From Diphasiastrum complanatum (Eukaryota; Streptophyta; Lycopodiopsida; Lycopodiales; Lycopodiaceae), in assembly GCA_029204225.1 (NCBI GenBank), contig CM055092.1:25835803-25899802 (forward strand): 64,000 nucleotides of DNA, read 5' to 3'. The notes beneath the pieces were generated by a model that was given only the letters and a program-made list of their open reading frames with translations, was not told the origin of the DNA and searched no databases. Of this stretch, positions 44,598 to 55,103 are shown in pieces. The stretch's first letter is position 1; each line of letters begins with the position of its first letter. The position numbers were made by a program, and so were the translations under genes.

Positions 44598-44735
44598 TTA
44601 CGTTTCAACAAACATTGTTGCGAAACTATTTTGTTTCATTGTCGCAAACGATTTTGTTTCTTTTGAATTGTCTTTTGTGTGGAAGCTTCACAAGAACCTA
44701 GACACGTGACTACACATCACAGAACAGATTTTATT
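44598..44735 (-). repeat. LTR fragment, same family as 1488-2335
   Basis: Contains GGAAGCTTCACAAGAACCTAGACAC and ACTACACATCACAGAACA as at about 1600-1645, and runs of TTGCGAAAC / TCGCAAACG. It joins the cut end of the non-autonomous copia at 44736. Confidence 0.65.
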
Positions 44736-45551
44736 AAGCTGCAAAAATAGATCCATACAATCTTTGCCAAATAACCTTCCTTTGATGCTCTTGACTAGCT
44801 CCAAATTGCCACCTTTCCTTTTGTGTTGTTGAAGCCCTTTGAGACCAACCTCTTGATCTTCCTCTTGACCATCAAAGTCATTGATCAAACTTTGTTTTTC
44901 AGATCCATTACTTGCTTTTGTAGTATGAAAACCATGAGAACCAATATCCACTTGCATAGCATCATCTACACAAGAAAATTCTCCAAAACATGTGAGTAAG
45001 GCAAAATGAGTCGCTTCCACTTGCTTACCTTTCTCTTGGTCATCAAAGATATGAATATATTCAGACCTGAACCTTTGAAAATACTCCCTCTCAAACATAT
45101 GATCTAGATCCAACAAGATCTCATCAATGCTTGATCTCAATCTCCCACAAAGGTTAGTGAAAACAATGTCACCAATGTCACCATCATAAATCAAAAGATA
45201 GATTCCAAACTTTCCATCCAACATGAAGTAGAGTAGGTGAAGATGAGTATCAAACCTAATAAATCCAGCCCTCTTGAGTCCATAACAAACCTCAATAAGC
45301 TCACCAATGAGATCTCCCTTGCCTTGAAGAAATTGCCTCTCGATTTGCTCCATGTAGTCTTCTCCAACCAACTTTTTGCCATCTTGATCATGAGTGATCA
45401 ATTCACAATCATAGAATCCTTTGAGTTGATGAAGAGATGTGAGATCCATGCCTTGGATCTTCCCAAGAACGAACCAGTCTTCCATTGCTCTTCCCTTCAT
45501 AAGACTCCCTCTTAATGATTGCATCATAAGAAGTAGAAACCTCAAAAACAT
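44736..45551 (-). CDS. Novel frame 2 of the non-autonomous copia (unrecognised)
   Basis: Minus frame ending in LTR-derived sequence at 44688. From about 45487 it reads MEDWFVLGKIQGMDLTSLHQ, DCELITHDQDGKKLVGEDYM, LIGELIEVCYGLKRAGFIRF, LYFMLDGKFGIYLLIYDGDI and MFEREYFQRFRSEYIHIF, then LVKSIKGRLFGKDCMDLFLQ. It looks like a folded, largely globular protein. The last parts match 28167-28607. It overlaps the end of the gag-protease frame in another phase, so it is either reached by frameshift or starts internally. Confidence 0.6.
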
Positions 45552-47556
45552 TAGAAGCCATGAAAAATATGATTAGTACCTTCAACATAAGGATGATTGA
45601 AGTACTCTCTTTTTTCAACCAAGAACTTCCACTCAATGTTTTAAGTAATGAATCATATGATAATGATTCTTCCTCACTATCATTCACAATTACATCATTC
45701 AAAGTACATCCTACTTTGAACTCTTCACATACTTCTCTTCTTCTTGACTTGTGACTATCTCCCTCACTAAGTCTCTTGATAGAACCATTTGATCTACTCT
45801 CTTTATGAAGACATGTGACTCCACTTGCTGGAAAAATGACTTTCTTGGAATCATAACAAAAGAATGTAGAAGAACAACCTCCTTCATGCATGCATCTAGC
45901 AACATCCTTTTCCATATGATCAAAGAAATCATTAACAACAATCTTTTCCAAGGAAGAACCTTCACCTCTATTGGTGAAGTTAGCTCTTTCCTTACCTTTT
46001 GCATGCTTGCACTTGCCATAAAGAACCATTGAAACACCATCATTATCCTCAAGACTAGCCAAGTTAGCACAAAGATGAACATCTCCAAGAAGCATATTAG
46101 ATCTTGACCTAGATCTAGCATAAGGAAGCTTGTTAGACTTTGCATAAGATCCACCAATCTTATTGATGCTAAAAGGTAACTTTCGAAAGTTGAGACCAAT
46201 CTCCTTTTCCATTCCATCCTTTTTGTTAGCCATAACAAAAGCATCAAGCTTGAAAAGTCTACCTTGTCTATTGCCCCTAGCAACCAAGATTTCTTCCTTT
46301 GTAATGAAACAAGAATCACCACCAAACTTTACCATGTATCCTTTCTTTATCATTTGACCAACACTTAGCAAATTCTTTAAAAGTGAAGGAATGTAAAGAA
46401 CACCATCAAGTCTTGCTTTCCTATTAGTAGAGAGACAAATAGGAATTGAACCAATACCTTCAATCACACACTCACCACCATTGGCCATGTGAATTGCTTT
46501 CTTGGCTCCATCATAAGTGACCAAAGAATTAAAGAACTCCTTGTGACTAGTCATGTGTGAGCTAGCTCCACTATCAATCCACCATGAATCTTTGTCACCT
46601 TCACTTGATATTGGACTTGAAGAACACATAAAAAGAGAATCACCACCACCTAGATCCTCATCATTAGTAATAAAGTTGATTTGCTTGCTACCTTCATCTC
46701 TTTGCTTCTTCAAACATTCATTTGCAAAATTCCCTTTGATTCCACAATAAAAGCATTTCAACTTAGACTTATCTTTCTTTTTTCCAAAAGAGGAAGTATC
46801 ACCTTGATCTTGCCCTTTAGACCACTTGCCTTTGCCTTTGCCCTTGAACTTGCCTTTGATTAAAATAGCATCCTCTTCATAATGAGATGTCGATGTAGAT
46901 CCACCTCCTCTTGATTGAAGCCTATACTCTTCATTCACCAAGATCTCTTGCAAATCCACAATACTTGGCAAAGTCTTTTGAATAGCAAAACTTTGAGCAA
47001 TATTAGCATGATCATCCAACAAGCCATTAAGTATAACTTGAACAAGCTCTACCTCCTTAATGCTTTCATCAATACATTCTAACTCATCATTGAATGCCTT
47101 AACCCTCAAAACAAAAGCATGAGTACTCTCTTCCTTCTTTTGCAAACTTTGAAAGATTTGACTCCTAAGAGTAAGCACTCTTGATGTAGATTTGGATTCA
47201 TAAAGCTTCTTCAAAGCTTCCCAAGCCTCCAAAGATGATGTGCACTTACCAACTTCCTTGAGAAGTTCATTGGTAACATTCATCTTGATTATGTGTAGAG
47301 CTTTCTTTGCTCTTTTGTCATACCTCATTTGATCTTGAGGTGCTTGAGGTCTCTCCTCCACACCTGCAACAATCTCCATCAACTCATTCATCTCCAATAA
47401 GGACTCCATCCTCACCTTCCAAGTAGAATAGTTGATTGAGGTAAGCCTATCATTGCTCTCCAACATAAATCCACCACTTGTAGCCATGTTGAAGTGACCT
47501 GATCTTCTTCTTCCAACCTGTTCCAATGCACAAAGCACTCTCTTGAATGTCAACAA
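45409..47556 (-). CDS. Gag-protease polyprotein of the non-autonomous copia with C-terminal extension
   Basis: 715 codons without a stop; the likely start is Met-24 (MATSGGFMLESNDRL). Gag: NYSTWKVRMESLLEMNELME, VELVQVILNGLLDDHANIAQ. Lys/Gly-rich region, then knuckle CFYCGIKGNFANEC, where the zinc-binding His is Asn. Protease: WWIDSGASSHMTSHKEFF at about residue 327, LYIPSLLKNLLSVGQM, GRLFKLDAFV. After about residue 445 comes the family extension: SINKIGGSYAKSNKLPYARS, MVLYGKCKHAKGKERANF, SGVTCLHKESRSNGSI, EFKVGCTLNDVIVNDSEEES and a hydrophobic LKVLIIFFMA. An uninterrupted frame of this length suggests recent or selected coding function. Confidence 0.8.
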   Translation of the reverse strand: MLTFKRVLCALEQVGRRRSGHFNMATSGGFMLESNDRLTSINYSTWKVRMESLLEMNELMEIVAGVEERPQAPQDQMRYDKRAKKALHIIKMNVTNELLKEVGKCTSSLEAWEALKKLYESKSTSRVLTLRSQIFQSLQKKEESTHAFVLRVKAFNDELECIDESIKEVELVQVILNGLLDDHANIAQSFAIQKTLPSIVDLQEILVNEEYRLQSRGGGSTSTSHYEEDAILIKGKFKGKGKGKWSKGQDQGDTSSFGKKKDKSKLKCFYCGIKGNFANECLKKQRDEGSKQINFITNDEDLGGGDSLFMCSSSPISSEGDKDSWWIDSGASSHMTSHKEFFNSLVTYDGAKKAIHMANGGECVIEGIGSIPICLSTNRKARLDGVLYIPSLLKNLLSVGQMIKKGYMVKFGGDSCFITKEEILVARGNRQGRLFKLDAFVMANKKDGMEKEIGLNFRKLPFSINKIGGSYAKSNKLPYARSRSRSNMLLGDVHLCANLASLEDNDGVSMVLYGKCKHAKGKERANFTNRGEGSSLEKIVVNDFFDHMEKDVARCMHEGGCSSTFFCYDSKKVIFPASGVTCLHKESRSNGSIKRLSEGDSHKSRRREVCEEFKVGCTLNDVIVNDSEEESLSYDSLLKTLSGSSWLKKESTSIILMLKVLIIFFMASNVFEVSTSYDAIIKRESYEGKSNGRLVRSWEDPRHGSHISSSTQRIL

Positions 47557-48088
47557 ATGAACTCAAGAAGAAATCACAAAGATATGGAACCTCTCAAATC
47601 TCTTCTAGCAATTCTAACTAGAAAATCAACACATAGAATAGTGAAATCTTGATCAACCTATGATCTATCCTCAATCTAATGATTCTTGCCACTTTCTAAG
47701 ATTGTACACACTCAAATGAAGTTCAGTAACCTCACAAACTAAAGATCCAATCAAAATTAGGGTTTTGACAAAATCACAAAAAATTGAATATCTCAAATTC
47801 TACATGCAATTTCTAGAAACTTGATGTATCTTCTTGTAGACTCCAATGAGACCTTCCTAATGCACCAAAAGTAATCTAATTACAGTAAACCAAGTGTGAA
47901 ATCGGAATTGATCAAGTATATAACCCTATATTGAGTTTTGACTTACAAAAGATCAATTCTACACATGCAAAAATGCTGATTTTTGAGTAGAGATCAATCT
48001 AGCATGCTCTAGCATTGGTAACTCCTCCAAATCCTTGCTAAAGATGGTTGATCCTTTCATAACCTGAAACAAAAGAGCTCTGATACCA
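47557..48088 (-). other. Leader and PBS of the non-autonomous copia
   Basis: The minus strand has TGGTATCAGAGCTC at 48075-48088, next to the LTR end ...GAAATCCTTCACA. The leader of about 500 bp has no frame. Confidence 0.8.
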
Positions 48089-48742
48089 TGTGAAGGATTT
48101 CAGATCATTCAAGATCCAATCCATGTCCCAAATATTTGGTTACAATAGGGAGCAAACCAACAATCCTGCCAATGTAGAAAAATCAGCATCTACATACAAA
48201 ATGAGATGCAAACTCTAAGAGATATTGATCAAACATGAACCAAAACATAAAATATGTTTGCTGTCCATAGAAATACAGTACCCTACTGTATTTCACATGT
48301 GTGGAACCAAAAATAACAATAAATGATCATTCTACACAGAAGATTGCAAAATAACACCAAGATAGTGCACCAATGAGTAGTAGAACCCAAAGAGAACCAT
48401 GTATAATGATGAAATGAGAGAGAGAAGAGAGAAGATGTGTCTCTCCACGAGTTACATCCTTTTATAGGGTTTCCAAACCCTATTTGGCCACTTGGCTTTC
48501 CCTCCAAAATGTAAACCCTACTATTTTTGGGTCTAGATTCAATGTACCCAAAGTTCAAATTTGAATCTCTCTCCAACTCGACTACCAACTTTCCCACACT
48601 TTTCAAAAGTGTTTATTGAATGTATTTTAAACTAATATAACTTTAAAAAGTTTATCTCTAAGTCTAAAATGAGTTTTGGCCTCTTATTGACAATTTACCA
48701 AAATGTGACTAAACTAGACTAAACTAGTTGAAATCTCTCACA
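48089..48742 (-). repeat. 5' LTR (654 bp) of the non-autonomous copia
   Basis: On the minus strand it starts TGTGAGAGATTTCAACTAG at 48742 and ends CACA at 48089. A TATA-like CCTATAAAAGG lies at about 48465. The outer end is fixed by the resumption of RNase H coding at 48743. Confidence 0.7.
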
Positions 48743-49610
48743 TGTGTTTTGTCTTTGAATGGAAGACATGATCCTGGGATAGATAAATGGCACTCTGAGA
48801 GTCCATCATCATGCATGGTCCTTCTTGTGGTATCCCGATTGCTTCCAGTATCATCTACAGCCACACTACCTCGTTCGCCACCTTTGAAGCTGTGACGTAT
48901 TCAGCTTCGCAAGAGGATTGTGCTATCAAGGTTTGTTTTTTGGATATCCAGCTGATTGCAGCTTCGCACGCTATGATACATCCTCCAGTTATGGACTTGT
49001 TGTCATCTTTGTAGTTCGTCTAACTTGCATCACTGTAGTAGTGCAGCTTGAATCATTTTCTTTCATTTTTAGCTCTATAGGTTAATCCCATGTTCTGGGT
49101 ACCCTTCAGATATTGTAGGATTCGTTTTGCCATTTGCCAATGTGCCATGCCAGGATTGGAAGAGAATTGGCTCAAGGTGTAAACAGAGAAAGCTAGATCA
49201 AGTCTGGTACAAATTGTAAGGTACATCAGACTAACGATTAAGTTTTGGTAGGGTATACCTGCCATCTTCTATTCTTCCTCTTCCGTTTATGAGCAATCCT
49301 GCTTCGTCAACTTGGCTCCAACTATCATTGGTGTGGTCTTTTCCTTGCATTCCATCATGTGATACTGCTTGAGCACCTTTTTGGCGTATTTTGACTGACT
49401 CAAGTGCATTTTGCCCTTTGTTCGATCTCTTCTGATCTCCAGCCCGAGGCATTTTGTTGTTTCTCCTAGCTTTGTGATTTCATAGTTTTCAAAAATTTGA
49501 CTTTTCGTGTCTTTGATCAACGTCAAGGAATATCCTATCATTAGGGAATCATCTATGAAAATAGTCTATATCACAAAATCTCTTCCTACTCTTTTTATGT
49601 ATGGCATCAA
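48743..49610 (-). pseudogene. Copia RT C-terminus and RNase H
   Basis: Minus strand: RVGRDFVI, IFIDDSLMIGYSLTLIKDTK, LGETTKCLGLEIRRDRTKGK, KYAKKVLKQYHMMECKEKTT, LMYLTICTRLDLAFSVYTLS, MAKRILQYLKGTQNMGL, ISWISKKQTLIAQSSCEAEY, CMMMDSQSAIYLSQDHVF and HSKTKH, where the non-autonomous element is inserted. The RT catalytic motif reads IDDS. A few stops and shifts break it. Confidence 0.88.
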
Positions 49611-49702
49611 TGAGTGGTTTTTTGCTTAAAGCTAATGAAAGGCTCACACCCACTAATTATGCTATTTGAAAAGTTCAAATGGAGTCTTTGCTTTACTCTT
49701 TA

Positions 49703-49757
49703 TGACATAGTACTTGAGGTAGAAGTAGAACCTCAAGGAGGTGTTGAATTGGCAAAG
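49703..49757 (+). repeat. Short copia gag fragment shared with 4268-4323
   Basis: GACATAGTACTTGAGGT and the following bases, encoding DIVLEVEVEPQGG, occur at both places with one or two differences. Just downstream the two sequences diverge completely. Confidence 0.75.
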
Positions 49758-50699
49758 GTATGTAAGAAGGTGAACGGAATGTGATGTGTAATATTCAAAA
49801 TGAATACTATAGCGACATATATGGTTATCCAAATATATTTGGATAAATTGGCATCTAGAAACACCAATGGTGAAACGATTTGGTCAAGCTTGCACACATT
49901 AGTTAGAATTGTCGCTCTTTGGTGACGCCTGAAAATCCAAGTTACAATAAATGAAATTCAGTAAGAAATGAAAAATATATGTGACGCAGACAGACAAGTA
50001 TCACAAACAGTTACAGATCGTTCAGAGTGCATTCACTCAATTGATAAGAAGTAATGTTGTAAGAGATGGCAGGGGAAAAGAACGCTCAAGCTTATGGAAA
50101 CTGGCTCTCTTCTCTCTATTGATACTCAAGTCTATGCGTGTGTACAATGGCACGAAGTGTCAACCTTATAGGAACAATCACTGGCCTGAATGTGTCTCTA
50201 TAGAACGTCGCACAAAAAGTCGCAAGTTCTAACCTGAAAGTGAATTTACAAGATGCAAATAGGCCTTTACATGAATTTAGGCACTATAGCACATTTACAT
50301 GTATAAAAATTGAAATTTTTTACGATATAAAACAATAATTTTGGATAATGTGGGATCATGAGGCTCCACAGACCACTATATCCATTTAGCATACAACAAC
50401 ATTGCCTTGTGGGGCTTTGCAGTTTCGATTAGATCTGTGATCGCTAGAAGCTCTTATGAATCTAGTGTTTTGGGTTTTTGGTGCAAGCTTGAAATGGTCA
50501 GGATCTATATATCGGAGGAAATCCTCATCCTCATACTCTCGACTCTCTTCCAGGGTAAACACCTGAAGAACTTCTATTTATTTTTCATTGCATACTCCTT
50601 GCAGTGGTCCCTAAGGCATAGCCTCTAGGCTCATTATGAAAAGTGAAATGAAATCTTGGTGGCCCTCACTAGATTTCTTCGTTGGCAGCTATAATCTGT
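49758..50699. other. No gene recognised
   Basis: AT-rich, several short frames. A composition change at about 50400-50640 suggests another old retroelement fragment, but no motif can be supported. Confidence 0.3.
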
Positions 50700-50910
50700 T
50701 GATCGGGATATCGTCCTTATCAAAAAATGGGTTAATGGCTGACCTTTTTCTGGAGGATTGCTCATCTAATGAAACATCAAACTGAAGACAATCTACCGTG
50801 GCTAGTGCCTTAGTTCAATTTATCACATCAGTTTGAGAATCATCATGTATGACGATCCTCCTCCAACAACGTCCGTCGTCCGACTTTTCATTAGAGTGGA
50901 TGGTGGTAGC
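50700..50910 (-). pseudogene. Gypsy polyprotein fragment, repeat of 2820-3035
   Basis: Minus strand has RIVIHDDSQTDVIN and DCLQFDVSLDEQS, nearly the same as 2820-3035, including the GTCCGTCGTCCGAC block. Confidence 0.6.
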
Positions 50911-51123
50911 TGAGCTCAGACCAAAACACCACATATACAAATGTATTTGTTCTTAAGTGCTACTTTCTAGTTGTGCAACATAGATTGAGAAATGTGGTGG
51001 TTTCCCTAAACCCAAATATGTTCTCTCCTCATACATGTTTGCACATGTTCACTTTTACCACGGGTGATGGAAGCCATTTTGCAATTTGATGGCAACAATG
51101 TTGCTCCCTTGAAATTATGATTT

Positions 51124-51486
51124 ATGGATGGAAGACTTATTGTAAGCAGTAAATTTTTAGAGCAAAAAGTAGACAATGGCATGTCATTTTCAAGTTTGAA
51201 TGTTATGGTTGAAGATAATACCAAAGTCAAAACAAGCCATAAGGACATCAAGGAAAACGACCACTATATCCTCAAAGAGTCACTATCAACACAATATCTG
51301 GTTATCACTAACAAGAAAGAAAAGCCAAACTTTTTCAACATCGATGTTGATAGCCCATTCTCATCCAAAATAGTAAGAAATCATAAAGATAAAAAGGAAA
51401 AAGAGGGTGTTGGCGATGTGGAGCTCACAAACTTTCTAGAGGAGCTCATTCCCCTGGTGGAGAGCAGAAGGTGTCTTCCTGCTTGA
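51124..51486 (+). other. Unrecognised 120-codon frame upstream of the SWIM gene
   Basis: MDGRLIVSSKFLEQKVDNGM and so on, Lys-rich, ending VELTNFLEELIPLVESRRC. No domain recognised. It lies on the same strand about 60 bp before the first plausible exon of the SWIM/MULE-like gene and could be an upstream exon or chance. Confidence 0.3.
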
Positions 51487-51548
51487 GCAAGTATTTCAAG
51501 GTCTATCTACAAATCTTCACATCTTTTCATGTCATATTCATTCGCTTT

Positions 51549-53812
51549 TGTTTCTTTTTCTACAGGTGCGAAAACTGGTAACAATGCTCGAAATTCCTCT
51601 CATCCTTTAAAAGATGGTCTGGACAGCTTGCTATTGCTAAATAAAAATTCTATGTATGAGTTTTTTCATGGTAGTAGATTCCCAGGACAGGGTCCACCTG
51701 ATGAGCGCTGCTTGGTTTTAAGATGTCCACAAAGGGGTCTGCATCAGGTGTGGATCTTGTGGTTTGAATGCAGAGAACTAGCAATGGTGATATGAGGAAT
51801 GCATGGGTATAATTTGATCATACTAGACGAGTCCTCAATTGGACAACAATGGGGTGCCATGTGTATGATCCAAGGTATACATGTTGTGTGATACCTATAA
51901 AGTTTAATTCAAAATTATGTATTCACACTAGGTGGCACCGATACTCGCTGAATTTGTAATTTGTAGTATCCAGGAACTATTGACAATAGCCACATGTGAG
52001 ATGAAAGAAGAAGACACCAAGTCTCAAGTACTATTTTGGAATTTATTAAACTCTGTTATCGAAAGTGTGGGGCAAAAGAAAATAGACACGGGTTCATGGC
52101 AGACGAGGCACAAGCGAATTGGAGAGCAGTCCGCACTGTATTCAATGGAGGCCTAGAAAATGACATGATTGGACAAGAGCGATTGTAGCCTGCATATACA
52201 TACCAAGAAGTTTGTTCTAAAAGATCATCAAGCGGAGCACAAAGCAATGGAGAACATCTGCCACATATAGGTTGATTCGACAATGGTGGCAGAATGGCAA
52301 AGTGAGGGACACTGACCTACCATCGATGGACAACTGGATAAGTTGGTGGAATGTCAGAATTGCACATTGGAGAGCTTTCATAGTTTCGGTAAGTCCAATG
52401 ATGCATATTTAGCCATCTACTTTTTTAATCTATAATTTATAATTTTTTCTTATAAAACTCTCTTGTCGCAGTTCGTATAGATTCTTGATGGAGTAGATGC
52501 AGCCAATACACCACGAACAAATTTGTCTAAATCAAAACATGGATGCTGGCTAGCTGGAGAGGGTCATAAGAGTATTATCTCTTTGTATGATGCATGTGTA
52601 TCTAACATGGCCAATGCCCTCTTACAAAGTGTAAGACAATATGCCTATATGTAGGGTAGACATGTCGGAGAAGGCCCCAGCTTGGAAACTCTAATTAGTA
52701 GAAGTGAGTCCAGAAATCCAGCAAAGCTGAAGGAGGTTATAGGAACTATGCAACAAGCAGTGGAAGGTACCCCCATGCACCACACAAACACCACCTTGGA
52801 AGGAGACAAAGACACAGTACGTCAGAAAAGACGACCATCCATTGTGGTAGATGTAGAAGAAAATAGTAGCCATAGGCTAGAGTATAATTTTGAAACTATT
52901 AATCGTAGAGAGAAGGGTCATCCAAGATAAATAAATTTTGCTGCAAGCACTTCGGGCTTAGGAAAGTCACCTAACACGAGCTCACCAGACTCATCCACAA
53001 CTTGCTTAGTTGGTGAGGAAATTCTACTTGAACGACAAGTTTACGATACTTTTTGGGCAATTAGAAGAACTAGTTTAAATAGTCGTGTAAAGTGCTTGGA
53101 TTGGCTACCACGACAAGGTAAATGTGGTAAATTAATCTCAAATTCAATGAAAGGGAGTCATGCCCCATGTTTCTTATCTACAAGAACACATCCTAATGGC
53201 AAGACACAACAAATGATGTCGTTCTGCAATACTGATTGCACTCACACGTGGCATCCAGATAAATGTATCTCTCCAATACCTCCAAAGGTACCCAACCTTT
53301 GGCTTGTTGCTTTTGGCACAAATTTAACACAAGCAAAAGGAGACATGCTCATCTTGGAGGAGTTCCAACTTGAGACAAAGCCACTCAATAAAGAAAGTGG
53401 GCCATAAAAAACCCATGCATCCCAAACTGGAGTACACAAGGACACTCAACCCTCCACCCTCAACTTGTCCTACCACAAATGATGCTCGCAATCCAAGTAT
53501 AGGCCAAGTGTGTCACTTGTTGCATTGGAACGAATAAAAAGAGCACTATCGTTGAATGTCCGTGTATTGACAAAAAAGGTAATGGAGGAGAATAAGCATG
53601 AAATATTCGAAATTGAGATGCAGACTTCCAAAGTAAATGACATTTGTTATGATGTCCATATAGCCTATAAACTTGTTTGCACATGTCCTGATTTTCAAAA
53701 GCGTCTCTTGGAGAAAAAGTCTTATCTGGCGTGCAAGCATATATACTTTATCTTCCTCCGAGTCATGGGACTCAACCAGAATTCTAATATGTTCATCCAT
53801 CAACCAATGTAG
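51549..53812 (+). pseudogene. MULE-like transposase with SWIM zinc finger, multi-exon, broken
   Basis: Successive frames give one protein: NSMYEFFHGSRFPG (51655); VICSIQELLTIATCEMKEED and LLNSVIESVGQKKIDT (51955-52090); FMADEAQANWRAVRTVFNGG (about 52095), typical of the core of MULE-like transposases; then NGKVRDTDLPSMDNWISWW and VRIAHWRAF. A GT...AG intron fits 52389-52471. Next TPRTNLSKSKHGCWLAGEG and SLYDACVSNMANALLQSV, a linker, and at 53640-53760 YKLVCTCPDFQKR...ACKHIYFIF, a SWIM finger (CxC...CxH). Stops after CHI (about 52273), after QYAYM (about 52653) and elsewhere show it is not functional as it stands. Confidence 0.7.
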
Positions 53813-53932
53813 AAGACTGGGAAAATTCAAATATGCCAGGACTTTAGAAAGCTGAATGCTTCCACAAGAAAGGATCATCATCCTTTATCCTTCACTGATT
53901 CTCTTTTAGATCAGGTTGCTGGTCAAGAACAT
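53813..53932 (+). pseudogene. Gypsy RT fragment
   Basis: KIQICQDFRKLNASTRKDHH and PLSFTDSLLDQVAGQEHYM match the gypsy RT motif (CVDYRKLN..T.KD..PLP.ID..L..VAG). At about 53933 it is cut by minus-strand copia gag. Confidence 0.8.
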
Positions 53933-54347
53933 TACATGCAAGCTCCCTATGAATATCCTTGACTCTCAAAACATAATTAGATGCACTCTCATCACTCTTT
54001 TGACTACTTTGAGATATTTGATTTCTAAGAGTGAGGAGCCTAGAGGTGTTCTTAGCCTCATAGATGGACTTGGGACAATCCCAAGCTTCCTTGGATGTAG
54101 AACAATCACCAATCTCCCTCAATATCTCATTAGAGACATTCATCTTAATGTAGTGGAGAGCCATCCTAGCTCTCTTCTTGTATTTTTGTACTTCTTGAAG
54201 GAATTGAGGCTCCTCCTCAATCCCAAGTACAATGTCCATCACATCTTGGAGTATCAAGATGGACTCCATCCTCAACTTCCATATCGAATAATTGGAAGTA
54301 GACAATCTCTCACTTGGTTGCAACAAGTATGAACTCATTGAAGTCAT
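53933..54347 (-). pseudogene. Copia gag N-terminal part, 3' truncated
   Basis: Minus strand starts MTSMSSYLLQPSERLSTSNY and continues MESILILQDVMDIVLGIEEE, ALHYIKMNVSNEILREIGDC, NTSRLLTLRNQIS and NYVLRVKDIHRELA, then enters gypsy sequence. The frame itself is intact for about 138 codons. Confidence 0.9.
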
Positions 54348-55103
54348 GTAAAGTGGAGATAAATAAAAGTGATGAACAGAAAATGTTGCTTCTCTCTCAC
54401 TATAGGATCCAATAATGGTGTGCTACCATCTCCTATGCAAGATCTTGCAACAAACTGTGAGATGATTCTCACTAGCTATCTCAATCTCTCCAGAACTAGA
54501 TCTACTTCACATCAAATGATGGAGTACGGGCAAGGTTAGGATCAAACATTCTTATCACGTGTGAAATACATTAAGAAACCAAATTTGACTCAAATACAAT
54601 GATATTGCATGAAACAAAATGGCTAAGATCTCAAAACAGTGCCTAGATCACATATAGATGAGATTGGTAAGCATTCAACTATGATTTTGGATCAAACAAA
54701 CAATCTCTTGACCAAACCAAATGTGTCCACCCAAGTCTAGTTGCCCTACCTAACCCTCTTTAAAAGCTTATAACTTTTGATTGGCACAACCAATGGAATA
54801 AAACTGATTGCATCATAAACTAGACAAAAATAGCTTCAAAACAAGGTATCTAGCAAGATTTTTGGGTCAACCATGAAAGAGAACTCCCAAACTGAAATTG
54901 GATGTTCCTCACACGTGTCTGAGCACCTGATTCCGTACTGTACCAGGTCAGACCCAATCAATGCCCTATTGATCTCTTTTGATCCAAAATTGGACAAAAT
55001 AGCTAGGAAAATGGGCCTTGACAATTTTTAGCTCAAGATTGATGAATAGTTTTCACTTAAATGGATCAAAATGCATGGTAACCTTAGGTAGGCTCTGATA
55101 CCA
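54348..55103 (-). other. Leader and PBS of the copia element above
   Basis: PBS TGGTATCAGAGCC at 55091-55103 (minus). The leader contains CACGTGTGAAAT and CACACGTGT motifs at about 54555 and 54910, plus a GTACTGTAC near 54938. Confidence 0.8.

Larger units (their letters stand above)
44736..48742 (-). mobile_element. Non-autonomous copia with gag-protease and novel frames (3' truncated)
   Basis: On the minus strand: 5' LTR (48742-48089), PBS, leader, gag, protease, then two novel frames, cut at 44736 before the 3' LTR. No integrase, RT or RNase H is present anywhere between protease and the cut. The relative at 26975-29580 supplies the missing 3' end with purine tract and LTR. The insertion lies in the RNase H frame of another copia (48743 on). 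Confidence 0.8.

Noticed and set aside
44311-44709. Plus-strand frame of 132 codons over the H3 region
   Set aside because: It is the shadow of the minus-strand H3-like frame, which has clear homology; the plus translation has none.
48283-48606. 107-codon minus frame
   Set aside because: Lies within the LTR of the non-autonomous element; no protein similarity.
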